From NCBI GenBank assembly GCA_964425575.1, contig CAYRMN010000004.1, forward strand, positions 1 through 50,756: a stretch of DNA of 50,756 bases, read 5' to 3'. The stretch comes from CAYRMN01 sp964425575 (GTDB taxonomy: Bacteria; Patescibacteriota; Patescibacteriia; 2-12-FULL-60-25). The position numbers and the translations under genes were made by a program. Below, piece after piece: positions 1 to 9,229 of this stretch. A model generated the notes under the pieces. It made no database searches. It saw only the letters and a list, made by a program, of their open reading frames with translations, and was not told the origin of the DNA. Numbering within the stretch: position 1 is the first letter of the stretch; the number at the start of each line of letters is the position of its first letter.

Positions 1-3000
1 ACCTGCGCCAGTTCACGACAGACATCGGCATGTTTTACGCTGAGTCCCAAATACAGGAATGACACTTTTTCTGTTCCTTTGGTACACGCAGTGATCCAGA
101 ATCCAACAAAGCGATATGGCCCAGTAAGTGTTTCCGCATTTCCATTATTCGGTGAAAGCTTGTTTTGATTCGCATCCGTGTTTTCAAACATGGCACGAAT
201 GGCGAAACCGGATTTATTACACGTCGCTTCATGCGCATAGTAATCCGTATGACGATCCCAGAAAGAAGAATCTGGACCCTCTTCTGTCACCCATTGAAAA
301 TCCTTCACGCCATCCATGCGATAGTTGGTTTCCCAATATTTGTAATAACAGTTTCCGTTATCGTCATATGTAAGATTTTCAGGATCTTGACCGTCATTTA
401 AACCAGAACAGCGCATCTTCTGCGGAGCTCCTTTATTATCAAGGAGTAAATGCTCTTTGGAGCGATCCAAGGTACCATCAAACTCTTTGGTAAAGGCGGA
501 GAAAATCTGGTTTGACGCCTGAGTGACTTTATCGATATCCTTAAAATCAGTGATGTCAACACCGTCGACATACCATTTTGGAATACGGCAAGCGGACAGG
601 AACTGATCGTTCTGCGCAAAGAAGTGGAATTGAGCAAAATTCTTTTCTGATACTGCTTCCTCCTGCGCTGCTTTGTCAGATGCATTATTCTTGGTTGTTC
701 CGTATAGCCATGACAACACGCCGGATGGTTTTACTGGCACAAAATATTCCATGTAGGTTCTCCCGAGACCACGTCCAGTTTGAATCCAACGACCCAGATT
801 CGGATTCGCATCAGGAGATCGATCAAATGGACCAATACCTGGAACTTGACCGCCATGACCTGGATAACTATCACTGCCCTCACTTGTTTTTGAATCTTTT
901 GGAATCGTCTCCGTCGCTTCTGCGCACCACTTGGCCTGTTCACCAACATCCTCAGTAGCATCCCCAGGCTCAGCGCCATCAATACCCCGCCCCAACGCCT
1001 GACCGCGCCACAAACTGGCAAACTTGAGCGGATCTTGACGGGCATCCTTCAATAATGACTGTTTCGTGTCTGCTGGAAAAGCTTGATTTACAACGGGCAT
1101 TTTTCCCAAAACATCATTTGCGGTCTTTCCAACGAGCGGTACACCTGAAAGAATATCTTGAAATAATGTCTTGCTCGTCTGGTCTATCAGATTCAGGGCA
1201 TCCCAAGAATCTGGCAAGACATTTGAAGCCGCAGCAGACATAAATTCTTCCCAGTCCGCATTCAACGCATCACTACTTGTAATACCATCATGACAATTAC
1301 AGGCGCCTTCGTTGAAATTGCCACAGGCGTCCGCGCCCGACGGACACTGACCAGCAATATAGCCACGATCATAATTGAACTTTGACAGCTTACCTGGCAG
1401 CTCAAAGAATGGGTTGTTCATTGATGAAACCGCTGGCTGCTTGCTATCACCCCAATTCGTGTGGCTCAAAGCTGGCCAAACGGAATCTTTCGGAGGATTG
1501 GCGTAGGATGTGCAGTAAAACTCTCCAGCGTTGACTGGTGGCAAATACCCCGCTGTTGGCTGATAGTGGTACTGATCTTTCGTACCGACCAAGATTGGAT
1601 TCGGATTCCAAATTAAGCAAGGATAGCGGCCAGGATCATTGGCGATGATGCGCGAGTAGTCACGTTGCAAACACTGACCGAACTGACCTCGGACAAGCGT
1701 GACATCGCTAATAGCGATACACCGTCCACCGCCTGGACAACCAGGATCTTCCGTCGTGCTAATGGCGGCTCCAGCTCCTGTTCCGTCTGCTGAAGCAGAA
1801 ATAGTCTGTCCTGGCACACAGGACTGTCCATCTTTCGCACCGCCTGAACAGACACCTCCAAAACGTAGGGGGCCCAACGGGGAAAGATAATGCGTGCTCA
1901 ATCCATTAAATTTCACTTTACGATACCCACAAGCACAATCTTCTCCATAATCACACAAATTCGCAGATTCATACCCAGTCGCGACCTTGGTAGGCTTGAT
2001 GGGCTGCTGATCCGTCTTCCACTCACCCACATACACATTCGAAAACGGAGAATCTGATTCCGGATTCGCCATACACTCTGGAGAAGGTAGTGCATTCAAC
2101 AGCGTCTTATCATTCTGACGGTCTGTTGATTGCTGCAAAACATCAGATAATATCTGCATGTTTCGAGGGTCAGCACTGAGTTGACCGTTCTGCTGTGCCT
2201 GATTCTTCACATCTTGTGATAATACGGACAGTGAGTCTGGAGAAAAATAACATGTCAATTCTCCCCCAGGAGGCGTCCAGGCATACCCAACTCGTCCAGT
2301 CTGCTTATGGACACACAAATTCAACTGCGGATACAAATTACTCAACGGCTTGTCGAGAGAAAATTGAACGAGCCCTGTAGATAAAGGCACCGCTGCAACG
2401 AGACGATATTCCAAGGCAAATTTCCCAGCCAGGTCAGCTGTCTTAAAGAAGAGCTCTGAACCAACCTGCCGATTCTGTAAATCCGCGGCCTGAAAATGAT
2501 CAGCCAGCGTATAGCCGGAGTAGTCCATGCGCCCAAACCCAACCTTTCGGCTAGCATAGGTTGCCTGATCAAAGAACACACCTGGTTTCAAGACCGGCTC
2601 ACGTGCTCGATCAACGTAATGTGCACAGAATGAACCGGTGTCGTTTCCTTTTGAGGCATCACACATGGCGACGTTAGTACACAGATCAACATATTTCTGC
2701 TGCGCAGGATCGTACACCGTCTCTGACCCTGAACACCCAAGCCACTGCGCGCAGTCGCGGTCTAACTTTACCTTCATGACCGCATTCGCGTCATTTGGAT
2801 CGGACACCGTACATGTACCAGTCACATCGTAGTGCTCAGGATCACCAAAATCTCCAGAGGAAACCGTACAATCTGCATTACTAGAACAGGCAGCATTTTG
2901 GTGAGTCTTAATAAAGGCATTACTGTCGTCACAGCTCGACTGGCTCGCGCATGACTTCTGCAAATTTGTACACGTCCCCTTCTTTACACAGTACTGATTG

Positions 3001-6000
3001 TTCGGATCTGTTACGCAGTCAATCGGGGTTTGAGGTGTGTTTCCTTCGGCAGCAGACTTGCTATATGTCGCCGCTACACTGTACTTCAAGCGAGCATCTG
3101 TCACATCACGGAATAATACACAGCCACTCAGTAAATCGACTTTACCGTTACATGAAGATAAATCCAAACGAGAATTTCGAATAAAGAAGTATGGCTTTCC
3201 TGCTGGATGGAATGGATCACTATGATCATTCGGGTCGCGAAACTCCGTACACTCAGACTGCTCAACTGGACATTGTGCAACCCACCCAAGATAACTTGGG
3301 TCACCCGAATTCTGTTTTAAAAAGGTTGAGCCAGAAGAGAGTAAGCCGTGATAACACGGTTCATTTGTTCCTGTTCTAAACCAGCCGGAATAGCTCGCAT
3401 TGGCTGGAATCCCCAGCGCTGGATTCGCATTCAATTGAACGCCATCTTTCCATTCACACGTATGATTGGCAGGATCACGGAAATAGGCCACGGTTTTCCC
3501 GCTCTTGAATTCATTGCAGAATAACTCGTTCTTACGACATAGCATTTGTGGTTCACCAGACTGATCGACGTACGATGTCACGTCGTCGATAAAATACACC
3601 GTCTGAAAAGCGCTACTTGAAGCAGACGCATCAAGTCCAAACTGATCCTGCGCAAAGCGCGGCTTACCGAACGCACGGCATGACGCATTCTCAGCTGAGC
3701 AGTGGGCTCGCGGCTCATCGATCAAGTACAAGAATCGATCGGCCACCCGTGTAGTAGTAACCGTTCCTACAAACATGGCTTCATATTCTTGTGGCAAGCC
3801 ATTTTGCTTGGTATTCACCGATGTACCCGGCAAGACAAAGTTCTGTGCATACGGGTCAACAGAGTCTCTCGTATCGACGAACGCCTTACATGCAATCGCC
3901 TGTTCACGACACAGCTGACCAAACTGTCTGAGCGTCAATGTCTTATTGTCCCGATCCCGATATGCGCGGCAACCCAACATCGCTTGAGGCTGAGGCGTGC
4001 CTTCGGGAGTCTGATCACATTCAATAGGAGTGGTCCATGAATTTTTCACGGAATATGTCACATCTTGTAATCGTTCGATCTGAATCTGATCCAAAAAGGT
4101 CGGATTCGCCAAGGTGGTCCATGAAATGGTAGATGTCGCATCCGTACTTGATGCCGTAAAAGGCCCGAGCTCATAACGCTGCCAATCACTGCCTAGCTTA
4201 AAGGTTCCCACGACTCGTCCATCAACCACAACAGATGAGACCTGCGTCGGAACCGTCGATTTCGCCCAGAAAGATACGCTGTACAGCTTGCCAAACGAGG
4301 AAGGGAAAATGGTGCTTGTTTGGAGTGGTTGGACCCCTGTTACTTTGAGCGATTGATCGCCCACCAAAATGGATTCATTCGACAATGAGCCAGACGTAAA
4401 GGGATGCGTGCCCGTTCCACTCTTAAAGTCTTCATTAAAAATAGTCACTGTATTCCGTCCGGTTGTTCCAATATAGGCGCGACAACCGGCCTTTTGCTTG
4501 CTACATGTCAGACTCTGAGCAGGCAGAGTTTTATAGATACACTCCCCTGTTGCCGGTGTAAATGCACCGCCCGTTTTCACACAGTCTGCCGCATCGCTGC
4601 CACTCTTACGTAGATCACGACAATCCGGACTAGACAAAACGGTCTGAGAAAAATAGGTATAGAAGACCTCTCCTCCAGCATTGAAGAATTGACGACAATC
4701 CGCATCATTTCCAGCTTGCCAGGCAGCTGCGCTACATCCTGCAGGATCTTTTAAGAGCCCATCTGGACCCATCTTTTGGATGAGCTTTGGCGGATGCGCA
4801 TCTAGCTTCCCAGGCAGACTCGCGTTTGGATCGTGAATCAAGCTCCACGTTTTTAATTGATATCCCGTTGTATCCGAACCCTCCCAAGTAAAGAATGTTT
4901 CAGAATCAGTACTCGGCTTTTCACACGCTCGGACGTAGTTATAGTATGACTTCTGTTCACCGCCCGCAGCGGCAACCTCGACATTCGTAAATTCTTCACA
5001 ACCCACGTCTACAGCCGAACATGAATCAGCCTTACTTGGAATGAAGAACGCAGATGTATCATCCTGAGGGTCATCTAAACGCTGTTCGGCGCTTCTTCCC
5101 AGGTCAAAGGATGAGGATTGCTTTCGGTATTCTGCATACCCCACACAGCTGAATGGACAAACGTCAGCTACCGATACAGAAGCAGGAATTTCGGGAGCAT
5201 TTGGGTTATTGACATCGCGATACCCCTGACAACCCTGCTCCGTTTGCTTACAGACTCTAGCAAATCGTTCACAGGCTGGATTATCACTATTGTCACCGTT
5301 ACACAGCAGGTCTTCGGGCGGAACCTTCATGTGCGTTTCCTGCAAATTGGTATTCACACCATCGATAAACGGTGTAGCCCCCTCACCTTCTTCTAGTTGA
5401 ATAGCATCAACCAAAACATTCTCACCCTGAACTTGGATTGAGGCGGAGGCGCTATCAAGGTTGGAAACAAACGTACACACAAAGCGCTGCCATACCGCAC
5501 TGGACGTTGTCGCTTCCAGCGTTTGACTAAACCCAACAAGATTCGATGCCTTCCACTGACAGCCCTCGCCACGAAAATATTGACCCGTAGCTGCGGAATT
5601 ATCTTTCTTGTTAAGAAACAGCTTCAAATCCAGTTTTCCAATTGAAGTTGCGTCTTTAGATCGACCGTACATTGAAAGGCTGTAGTATCGTAATGGAGCA
5701 AGGACGATACGATCAGCGACAGACTCCTGACCAGGACTCGATAAAGGCTCCAAGCTGCGCCCGCCGTCAACAGCAGCTGGACCATTATTTACCTGAGGCG
5801 CCTGATAATTAGCTGGAAGCTTCCAGCCCACAAGTTTTTTTGCATCAGCAGATAGCGATTGCTCGAACGATCCATTCTGAACAAGGTTCAAAGATGGCTG
5901 GCCGGATTCAACACTCAAGAGGCGCGTACAGCCTTCATCTGAAGCGCTACATGGCTTGGCTGTTCCGTCAACGTACACTCGAGGACCAGACGTCGCCGTA

Positions 6001-7916
6001 CCAACCCATGCATCAGTTGTCGTAACATTGCCGTTTCGAGTTGTTGCGTACCATAAACAGCCAGCATTATCAGCTGAACAGGAACCGTAATCAATCGTAT
6101 TACGAAGCAATGACTCCTGTTGACCATCTGGACCGATATAGGTACGGCAACTGGCAAAACGCTCTACACACGCATCAGCCGAAAAACGCCAAACCGGCTT
6201 CTCAGCCAAGCAATAGCCATACCCCGCCGTACATTTCCCATGATCATCCCGACCCAAGCATGAAACGGCATCAGCGCATTCTTGCAAACGCAATGATGTT
6301 CCCGGAAAAACCGTGTCTCCATATCCCTTAACACGGCACTGAAACGGCGGAGCCGTCAACACCCAATTTGGGTCAATTAATTTGCACCATGGATGTTGTG
6401 CGTCAATCTGACCCTGTGCATTGCATTGGGTAAATCCCTTAATCACTTCCCCAAGCGTAATATAATTTCCGTCTTTTTTCTTATTAAACGGAGAATTAGC
6501 TGCCATCTCCCAGCCGACTGGAATAATACGTGAATAACGTAATTTAATGAGATTTGAAGCACAGTAGGCGCGCTGATAACAGGTCGAGTCCTGATCCTGT
6601 TTCGCATCCGCCTGAGGAATCAATTGCCAATCTGCATGCAAAAAAGCTGGATTACCAGAAGGTAAACCGTTTAAGACAACATTCGAAGCACGTCCTACCG
6701 TATACGCCCCCGTCTCACCTGTACTACGCAGCGCAGCCGCAAATGCATCATCCATGGCACAGCCCCACAACCCACGAGGCGTTGGACAGCTGGACAGCTC
6801 CGTCACAAAATCCTGCTGATCATTCGAAATCAAATTGGGCGTTAATAGATCAGAAAAAATGACCCGTGCAGCTGCGACATTGTTATTCACGACCGCCTGT
6901 GAGTTCACCAAATCTACATTAGCCTCTGAGGCATCCTTTGCCCCACATGTTGCAAAACACTTCAAAAGCTTATCCAATGAACCGGATATCAGAGTATTCG
7001 CAAAAGTTGAAGCGGTTAGGACACCGAGTTGAGTGAATCCAATATTAAACGCATTGATCAATAACGCACTGGTCTGCGCGCGCTGGTTCGCAGTCAATAA
7101 ACCAAACGCATTGGATTCTTTTAAGGTATCTTTCACTAATTGAGAGGGGGTCTGGATCTTTCCGGAAAGGGCATTCTGAACCTGCTTGAGACCACCCGTT
7201 TCCTGACGATTAAGCTGAGCAGCTGTCTGCGCATCTAGTTTTTCTCCTAAAATCTTGCTGTGCAGCTGCATACTCACACTTAACGGACTAGCCTGGGGAT
7301 CGTATTGAGCTGTAATATTTTTCTTCAAATCTTCAGGATGCTCAAAGTCATACCCAATTTTATCAAAGGCTGCGCCAACCTTTTGCTGTGTACACTTCGC
7401 CTGCAATTGCTGAATCTTTCCGAGTGGACCGAGAGCAATTTTCATTTTCAATAAATCTGGAGGTGCACACAAATCAAACCCATTCGCTTTGAATACCTCT
7501 GTATTTAACGAGTCAATAAACTGATCTCGTGTCTTTTCACCAACTTTCTTCAAATAATCTCCATATCCATCCTCCCAGAACAAAGGATACTGTCCGCTGT
7601 CACCCGTCAAAATACGCTGCGCAACATCATAGGCAATCTTCTGTGTAAATTGCTGCGAGGCATTCAAAATAGCAGTGATGCCACCGAGCGTGATCGTATG
7701 AAAAAAACTCCCGACTTTTTTGCTCACCTCTTGATAGGCGTTATACGTAATCGTAACAGGAGTACCCGGAATAGGTGGGAGGGGGGTCTTGTCTAATTCA
7801 GGACTCTGAGCCGCTGCAGATGGAATGAGCATCCTCATCCCCAGCATAAGGCATACGCAACCCAACACAAAAGAACGAGTGTGGGCAGAAAGAAGAGTGG
7901 AGTGAGAAGTTCTCAT
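1..7916 (-). CDS. Giant cysteine-rich secreted protein (C-terminus beyond window)
   Basis: One uninterrupted frame of about 2,638 codons runs from an ATG at 7916 off the left edge, so the protein is 3'-truncated only by the window. Residues 1-36 look like a Sec signal peptide: a hydrophobic core, then SAAA before Q37. Up to about residue 400 the chain is mostly helical and soluble-looking. After that it is full of Cys units of the type GC-R-x-Y (GCRAYIG, GCQGYRD, GCRAYRD) and C-R-x-F. Two segments resemble beta-sandwich carbohydrate-binding modules: near 675-830 (begins NLVQNGSFEQ) and near 1160-1290 (begins IFNEDF, ends DQIQIERL). I infer an extracellular, disulfide-rich surface or adhesion protein. 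It starts 7 nt after the stop of the Ca-binding-repeat protein upstream, so the two are probably co-transcribed. No catalytic motif was seen. Function is not known. Confidence 0.85.
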   Translation of the reverse strand, partial: MRTSHSTLLSAHTRSFVLGCVCLMLGMRMLIPSAAAQSPELDKTPLPPIPGTPVTITYNAYQEVSKKVGSFFHTITLGGITAILNASQQFTQKIAYDVAQRILTGDSGQYPLFWEDGYGDYLKKVGEKTRDQFIDSLNTEVFKANGFDLCAPPDLLKMKIALGPLGKIQQLQAKCTQQKVGAAFDKIGYDFEHPEDLKKNITAQYDPQASPLSVSMQLHSKILGEKLDAQTAAQLNRQETGGLKQVQNALSGKIQTPSQLVKDTLKESNAFGLLTANQRAQTSALLINAFNIGFTQLGVLTASTFANTLISGSLDKLLKCFATCGAKDASEANVDLVNSQAVVNNNVAAARVIFSDLLTPNLISNDQQDFVTELSSCPTPRGLWGCAMDDAFAAALRSTGETGAYTVGRASNVVLNGLPSGNPAFLHADWQLIPQADAKQDQDSTCYQRAYCASNLIKLRYSRIIPVGWEMAANSPFNKKKDGNYITLGEVIKGFTQCNAQGQIDAQHPWCKLIDPNWVLTAPPFQCRVKGYGDTVFPGTSLRLQECADAVSCLGRDDHGKCTAGYGYCLAEKPVWRFSADACVERFASCRTYIGPDGQQESLLRNTIDYGSCSADNAGCLWYATTRNGNVTTTDAWVGTATSGPRVYVDGTAKPCSASDEGCTRLLSVESGQPSLNLVQNGSFEQSLSADAKKLVGWKLPANYQAPQVNNGPAAVDGGRSLEPLSSPGQESVADRIVLAPLRYYSLSMYGRSKDATSIGKLDLKLFLNKKDNSAATGQYFRGEGCQWKASNLVGFSQTLEATTSSAVWQRFVCTFVSNLDSASASIQVQGENVLVDAIQLEEGEGATPFIDGVNTNLQETHMKVPPEDLLCNGDNSDNPACERFARVCKQTEQGCQGYRDVNNPNAPEIPASVSVADVCPFSCVGYAEYRKQSSSFDLGRSAEQRLDDPQDDTSAFFIPSKADSCSAVDVGCEEFTNVEVAAAGGEQKSYYNYVRACEKPSTDSETFFTWEGSDTTGYQLKTWSLIHDPNASLPGKLDAHPPKLIQKMGPDGLLKDPAGCSAAAWQAGNDADCRQFFNAGGEVFYTYFSQTVLSSPDCRDLRKSGSDAADCVKTGGAFTPATGECIYKTLPAQSLTCSKQKAGCRAYIGTTGRNTVTIFNEDFKSGTGTHPFTSGSLSNESILVGDQSLKVTGVQPLQTSTIFPSSFGKLYSVSFWAKSTVPTQVSSVVVDGRVVGTFKLGSDWQRYELGPFTASSTDATSTISWTTLANPTFLDQIQIERLQDVTYSVKNSWTTPIECDQTPEGTPQPQAMLGCRAYRDRDNKTLTLRQFGQLCREQAIACKAFVDTRDSVDPYAQNFVLPGTSVNTKQNGLPQEYEAMFVGTVTTTRVADRFLYLIDEPRAHCSAENASCRAFGKPRFAQDQFGLDASASSSAFQTVYFIDDVTSYVDQSGEPQMLCRKNELFCNEFKSGKTVAYFRDPANHTCEWKDGVQLNANPALGIPANASYSGWFRTGTNEPCYHGLLSSGSTFLKQNSGDPSYLGWVAQCPVEQSECTEFRDPNDHSDPFHPAGKPYFFIRNSRLDLSSCNGKVDLLSGCVLFRDVTDARLKYSVAATYSKSAAEGNTPQTPIDCVTDPNNQYCVKKGTCTNLQKSCASQSSCDDSNAFIKTHQNAACSSNADCTVSSGDFGDPEHYDVTGTCTVSDPNDANAVMKVKLDRDCAQWLGCSGSETVYDPAQQKYVDLCTNVAMCDASKGNDTGSFCAHYVDRAREPVLKPGVFFDQATYASRKVGFGRMDYSGYTLADHFQAADLQNRQVGSELFFKTADLAGKFALEYRLVAAVPLSTGLVQFSLDKPLSNLYPQLNLCVHKQTGRVGYAWTPPGGELTCYFSPDSLSVLSQDVKNQAQQNGQLSADPRNMQILSDVLQQSTDRQNDKTLLNALPSPECMANPESDSPFSNVYVGEWKTDQQPIKPTKVATGYESANLCDYGEDCACGYRKVKFNGLSTHYLSPLGPLRFGGVCSGGAKDGQSCVPGQTISASADGTGAGAAISTTEDPGCPGGGRCIAISDVTLVRGQFGQCLQRDYSRIIANDPGRYPCLIWNPNPILVGTKDQYHYQPTAGYLPPVNAGEFYCTSYANPPKDSVWPALSHTNWGDSKQPAVSSMNNPFFELPGKLSKFNYDRGYIAGQCPSGADACGNFNEGACNCHDGITSSDALNADWEEFMSAAASNVLPDSWDALNLIDQTSKTLFQDILSGVPLVGKTANDVLGKMPVVNQAFPADTKQSLLKDARQDPLKFASLWRGQALGRGIDGAEPGDATEDVGEQAKWCAEATETIPKDSKTSEGSDSYPGHGGQVPGIGPFDRSPDANPNLGRWIQTGRGLGRTYMEYFVPVKPSGVLSWLYGTTKNNASDKAAQEEAVSEKNFAQFHFFAQNDQFLSACRIPKWYVDGVDITDFKDIDKVTQASNQIFSAFTKEFDGTLDRSKEHLLLDNKGAPQKMRCSGLNDGQDPENLTYDDNGNCYYKYWETNYRMDGVKDFQWVTEEGPDSSFWDRHTDYYAHEATCNKSGFAIRAMFENTDANQNKLSPNNGNAETLTGPYRFVGFWITACTKGTEKVSFLYLGLSVKHADVCRELAQ

Positions 7917-7923
7917 ACGATAT

Positions 7924-8694
7924 TTACGGGGTGGTGTTTCCATCCGCTGCGTGCGTAAATGGATCAGTGATGCCTGTACCTTGCTGCACCTGCTGTCGAG
8001 ACGTTTCAACCATCACTGTATCGTACAAATTGAGCAGTTCGGTATCCGTTAATTTTTGTATGACTGCCTGATCAATTTTTCCAGTGCTTAGCAGTACCGC
8101 TCGAATAGCTTTTGGATCGCGGATCAAGGTTGGCTCAATCTCTGTAGAGGTACCCCCCTGCTGATTTAAATTCTGTTTCCCTTGATTGATTCCTTGCTGA
8201 AACGTTGCGATTAATTGATCCGAACCTCCGTTGAATAATGAGGGATCAAATAATGACGGGGTTGATGAGGCGAGCGCAGACACATCAATCGGAGCAGCTG
8301 TGCACGGCTTGCCCGCCACACAATTTGGATTCGTCCCAAGTGCCAATTCAACATTGTCTGGGGCGCTATCTCCATCCGTATCTCGCAAATACGGAGACGT
8401 ACGATATACATGTTCTTCATCCCAATCTGATATTCCGTCTCCATCGGTATCTCGTCGTCTCGCTTCTGCCTCCAAACGAGCGCTTGGATCAATGACATCC
8501 AGCTCTTGTTTCGCAACCTCAATTTTCTGTTTAGAAATCGTGAAAGGATCCGTAATGCTCGAACCAAGATGCTGAATAGACAGGCCGAGCGCCAACAATC
8601 CGCAGATACAAAAAATGATGATGGAAACTTTCTGTTCCCTGCGTAGGGCACTCCAACGCTCTCCCGCGGACTGTAGGATGGGAACATGATCCAT
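7924..8694 (-). CDS. Membrane-anchored protein with thrombospondin type 3-like Ca-binding repeats
   Basis: 256 aa. A short cytoplasmic N-terminus is followed by one membrane segment (about residues 24-45, VSIIIFCICGLLALGLSI). Near residues 80-125 lie two acidic repeats, DTDGDGISDWDEE and DTDGDSAPDNVELALGTNP, the calcium-binding thrombospondin type 3/dockerin-like pattern common in secreted bacterial proteins. The remaining C-terminal half is Gln/Thr-rich and would lie outside the membrane. The ATG at 8694 begins MDHVP; no Shine-Dalgarno is obvious. The gene directly precedes the giant cysteine-rich protein with a 7-nt gap, so a shared surface role is a reasonable inference. The repeats are seen directly; Ca binding is family knowledge. 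Confidence 0.85.
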   Translation of the reverse strand: MDHVPILQSAGERWSALRREQKVSIIIFCICGLLALGLSIQHLGSSITDPFTISKQKIEVAKQELDVIDPSARLEAEARRRDTDGDGISDWDEEHVYRTSPYLRDTDGDSAPDNVELALGTNPNCVAGKPCTAAPIDVSALASSTPSLFDPSLFNGGSDQLIATFQQGINQGKQNLNQQGGTSTEIEPTLIRDPKAIRAVLLSTGKIDQAVIQKLTDTELLNLYDTVMVETSRQQVQQGTGITDPFTHAADGNTTP

Positions 8695-8745
8695 ACAAAT
8701 AAAGACGGATCGAGTGTAGCATGAAAAACAAAAAAACTCACGCGA

Positions 8746-9126
8746 CTATTCTTCCCATCGCACCTTCACACGCTTGCCATGTTCCTGAATGGTTATCCGA
8801 ACCTCCAAGACCCCATTCTTCAGACTGGCCACAGCGCTGTCCGCAGCGACTTCATACGGAAGTACAATGGAGCGGCTGAAGCTTCCCCAATAACATTCAC
8901 GATAATACCAATCCTCCGCTGATTGCTCCGTCTGGGTTTCTCGTTTTCCACGGATCGTCAATAAATCTCCATGAATGGATATATCGATTTCATCAGGAGA
9001 AACGCTGGCGACCAACGAACGCACCACAAGTTCACCCCCCTCTCGAAAAACGTCGATAGACAATTGACCTTCGTCTGTTTGGCCCAGCCAATCAGACATC
9101 GAGGTTCCCGAAGAAGAATACGCCAT
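8746..9126 (-). CDS. Small heat shock protein, Hsp20/alpha-crystallin family
   Basis: 126 aa, close to the usual size of bacterial small heat shock proteins. The alpha-crystallin domain spans about residues 22-115, with DLLTIRGKRE in its centre and the conserved G-x-L-x-V motif (GVLEVRITI) near its end. The N-terminal arm is very short and serine-rich. Members are ATP-independent chaperones that hold unfolding proteins as oligomers in the cytoplasm. The ATG at 9126 has no Shine-Dalgarno. A TATTCT box ends 10 nt upstream of it, which fits the leaderless pattern of other core genes here, though I see no good -35. Expected to be stress-induced, but no heat-shock operator was recognised. Confidence 0.88.
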   Translation of the reverse strand: MAYSSSGTSMSDWLGQTDEGQLSIDVFREGGELVVRSLVASVSPDEIDISIHGDLLTIRGKRETQTEQSAEDWYYRECYWGSFSRSIVLPYEVAADSAVASLKNGVLEVRITIQEHGKRVKVRWEE

Positions 9127-9162
9127 ACTTTTTTAAAGAATAGCAGAATTGCACATACCGTT

Positions 9163-9207
9163 GTAGGGGCAGATATATAAACGGGCAGACGTATAAGCCT
9201 GCCCCTA
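9163..9207. repeat. Dispersed palindromic repeat, GTAGGGGC family (short copy)
   Basis: Starts GTAGGGGCAG and ends CTGCCCCTA, so the ends are inverted copies. Related longer members lie at 19404-19508, 21557-21645 and 37813-37897. It fills the spacer between the Hsp20 and VanW genes. Confidence 0.6.
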
Positions 9208-9229
9208 TCTCATATTGATTCCTATTAAC

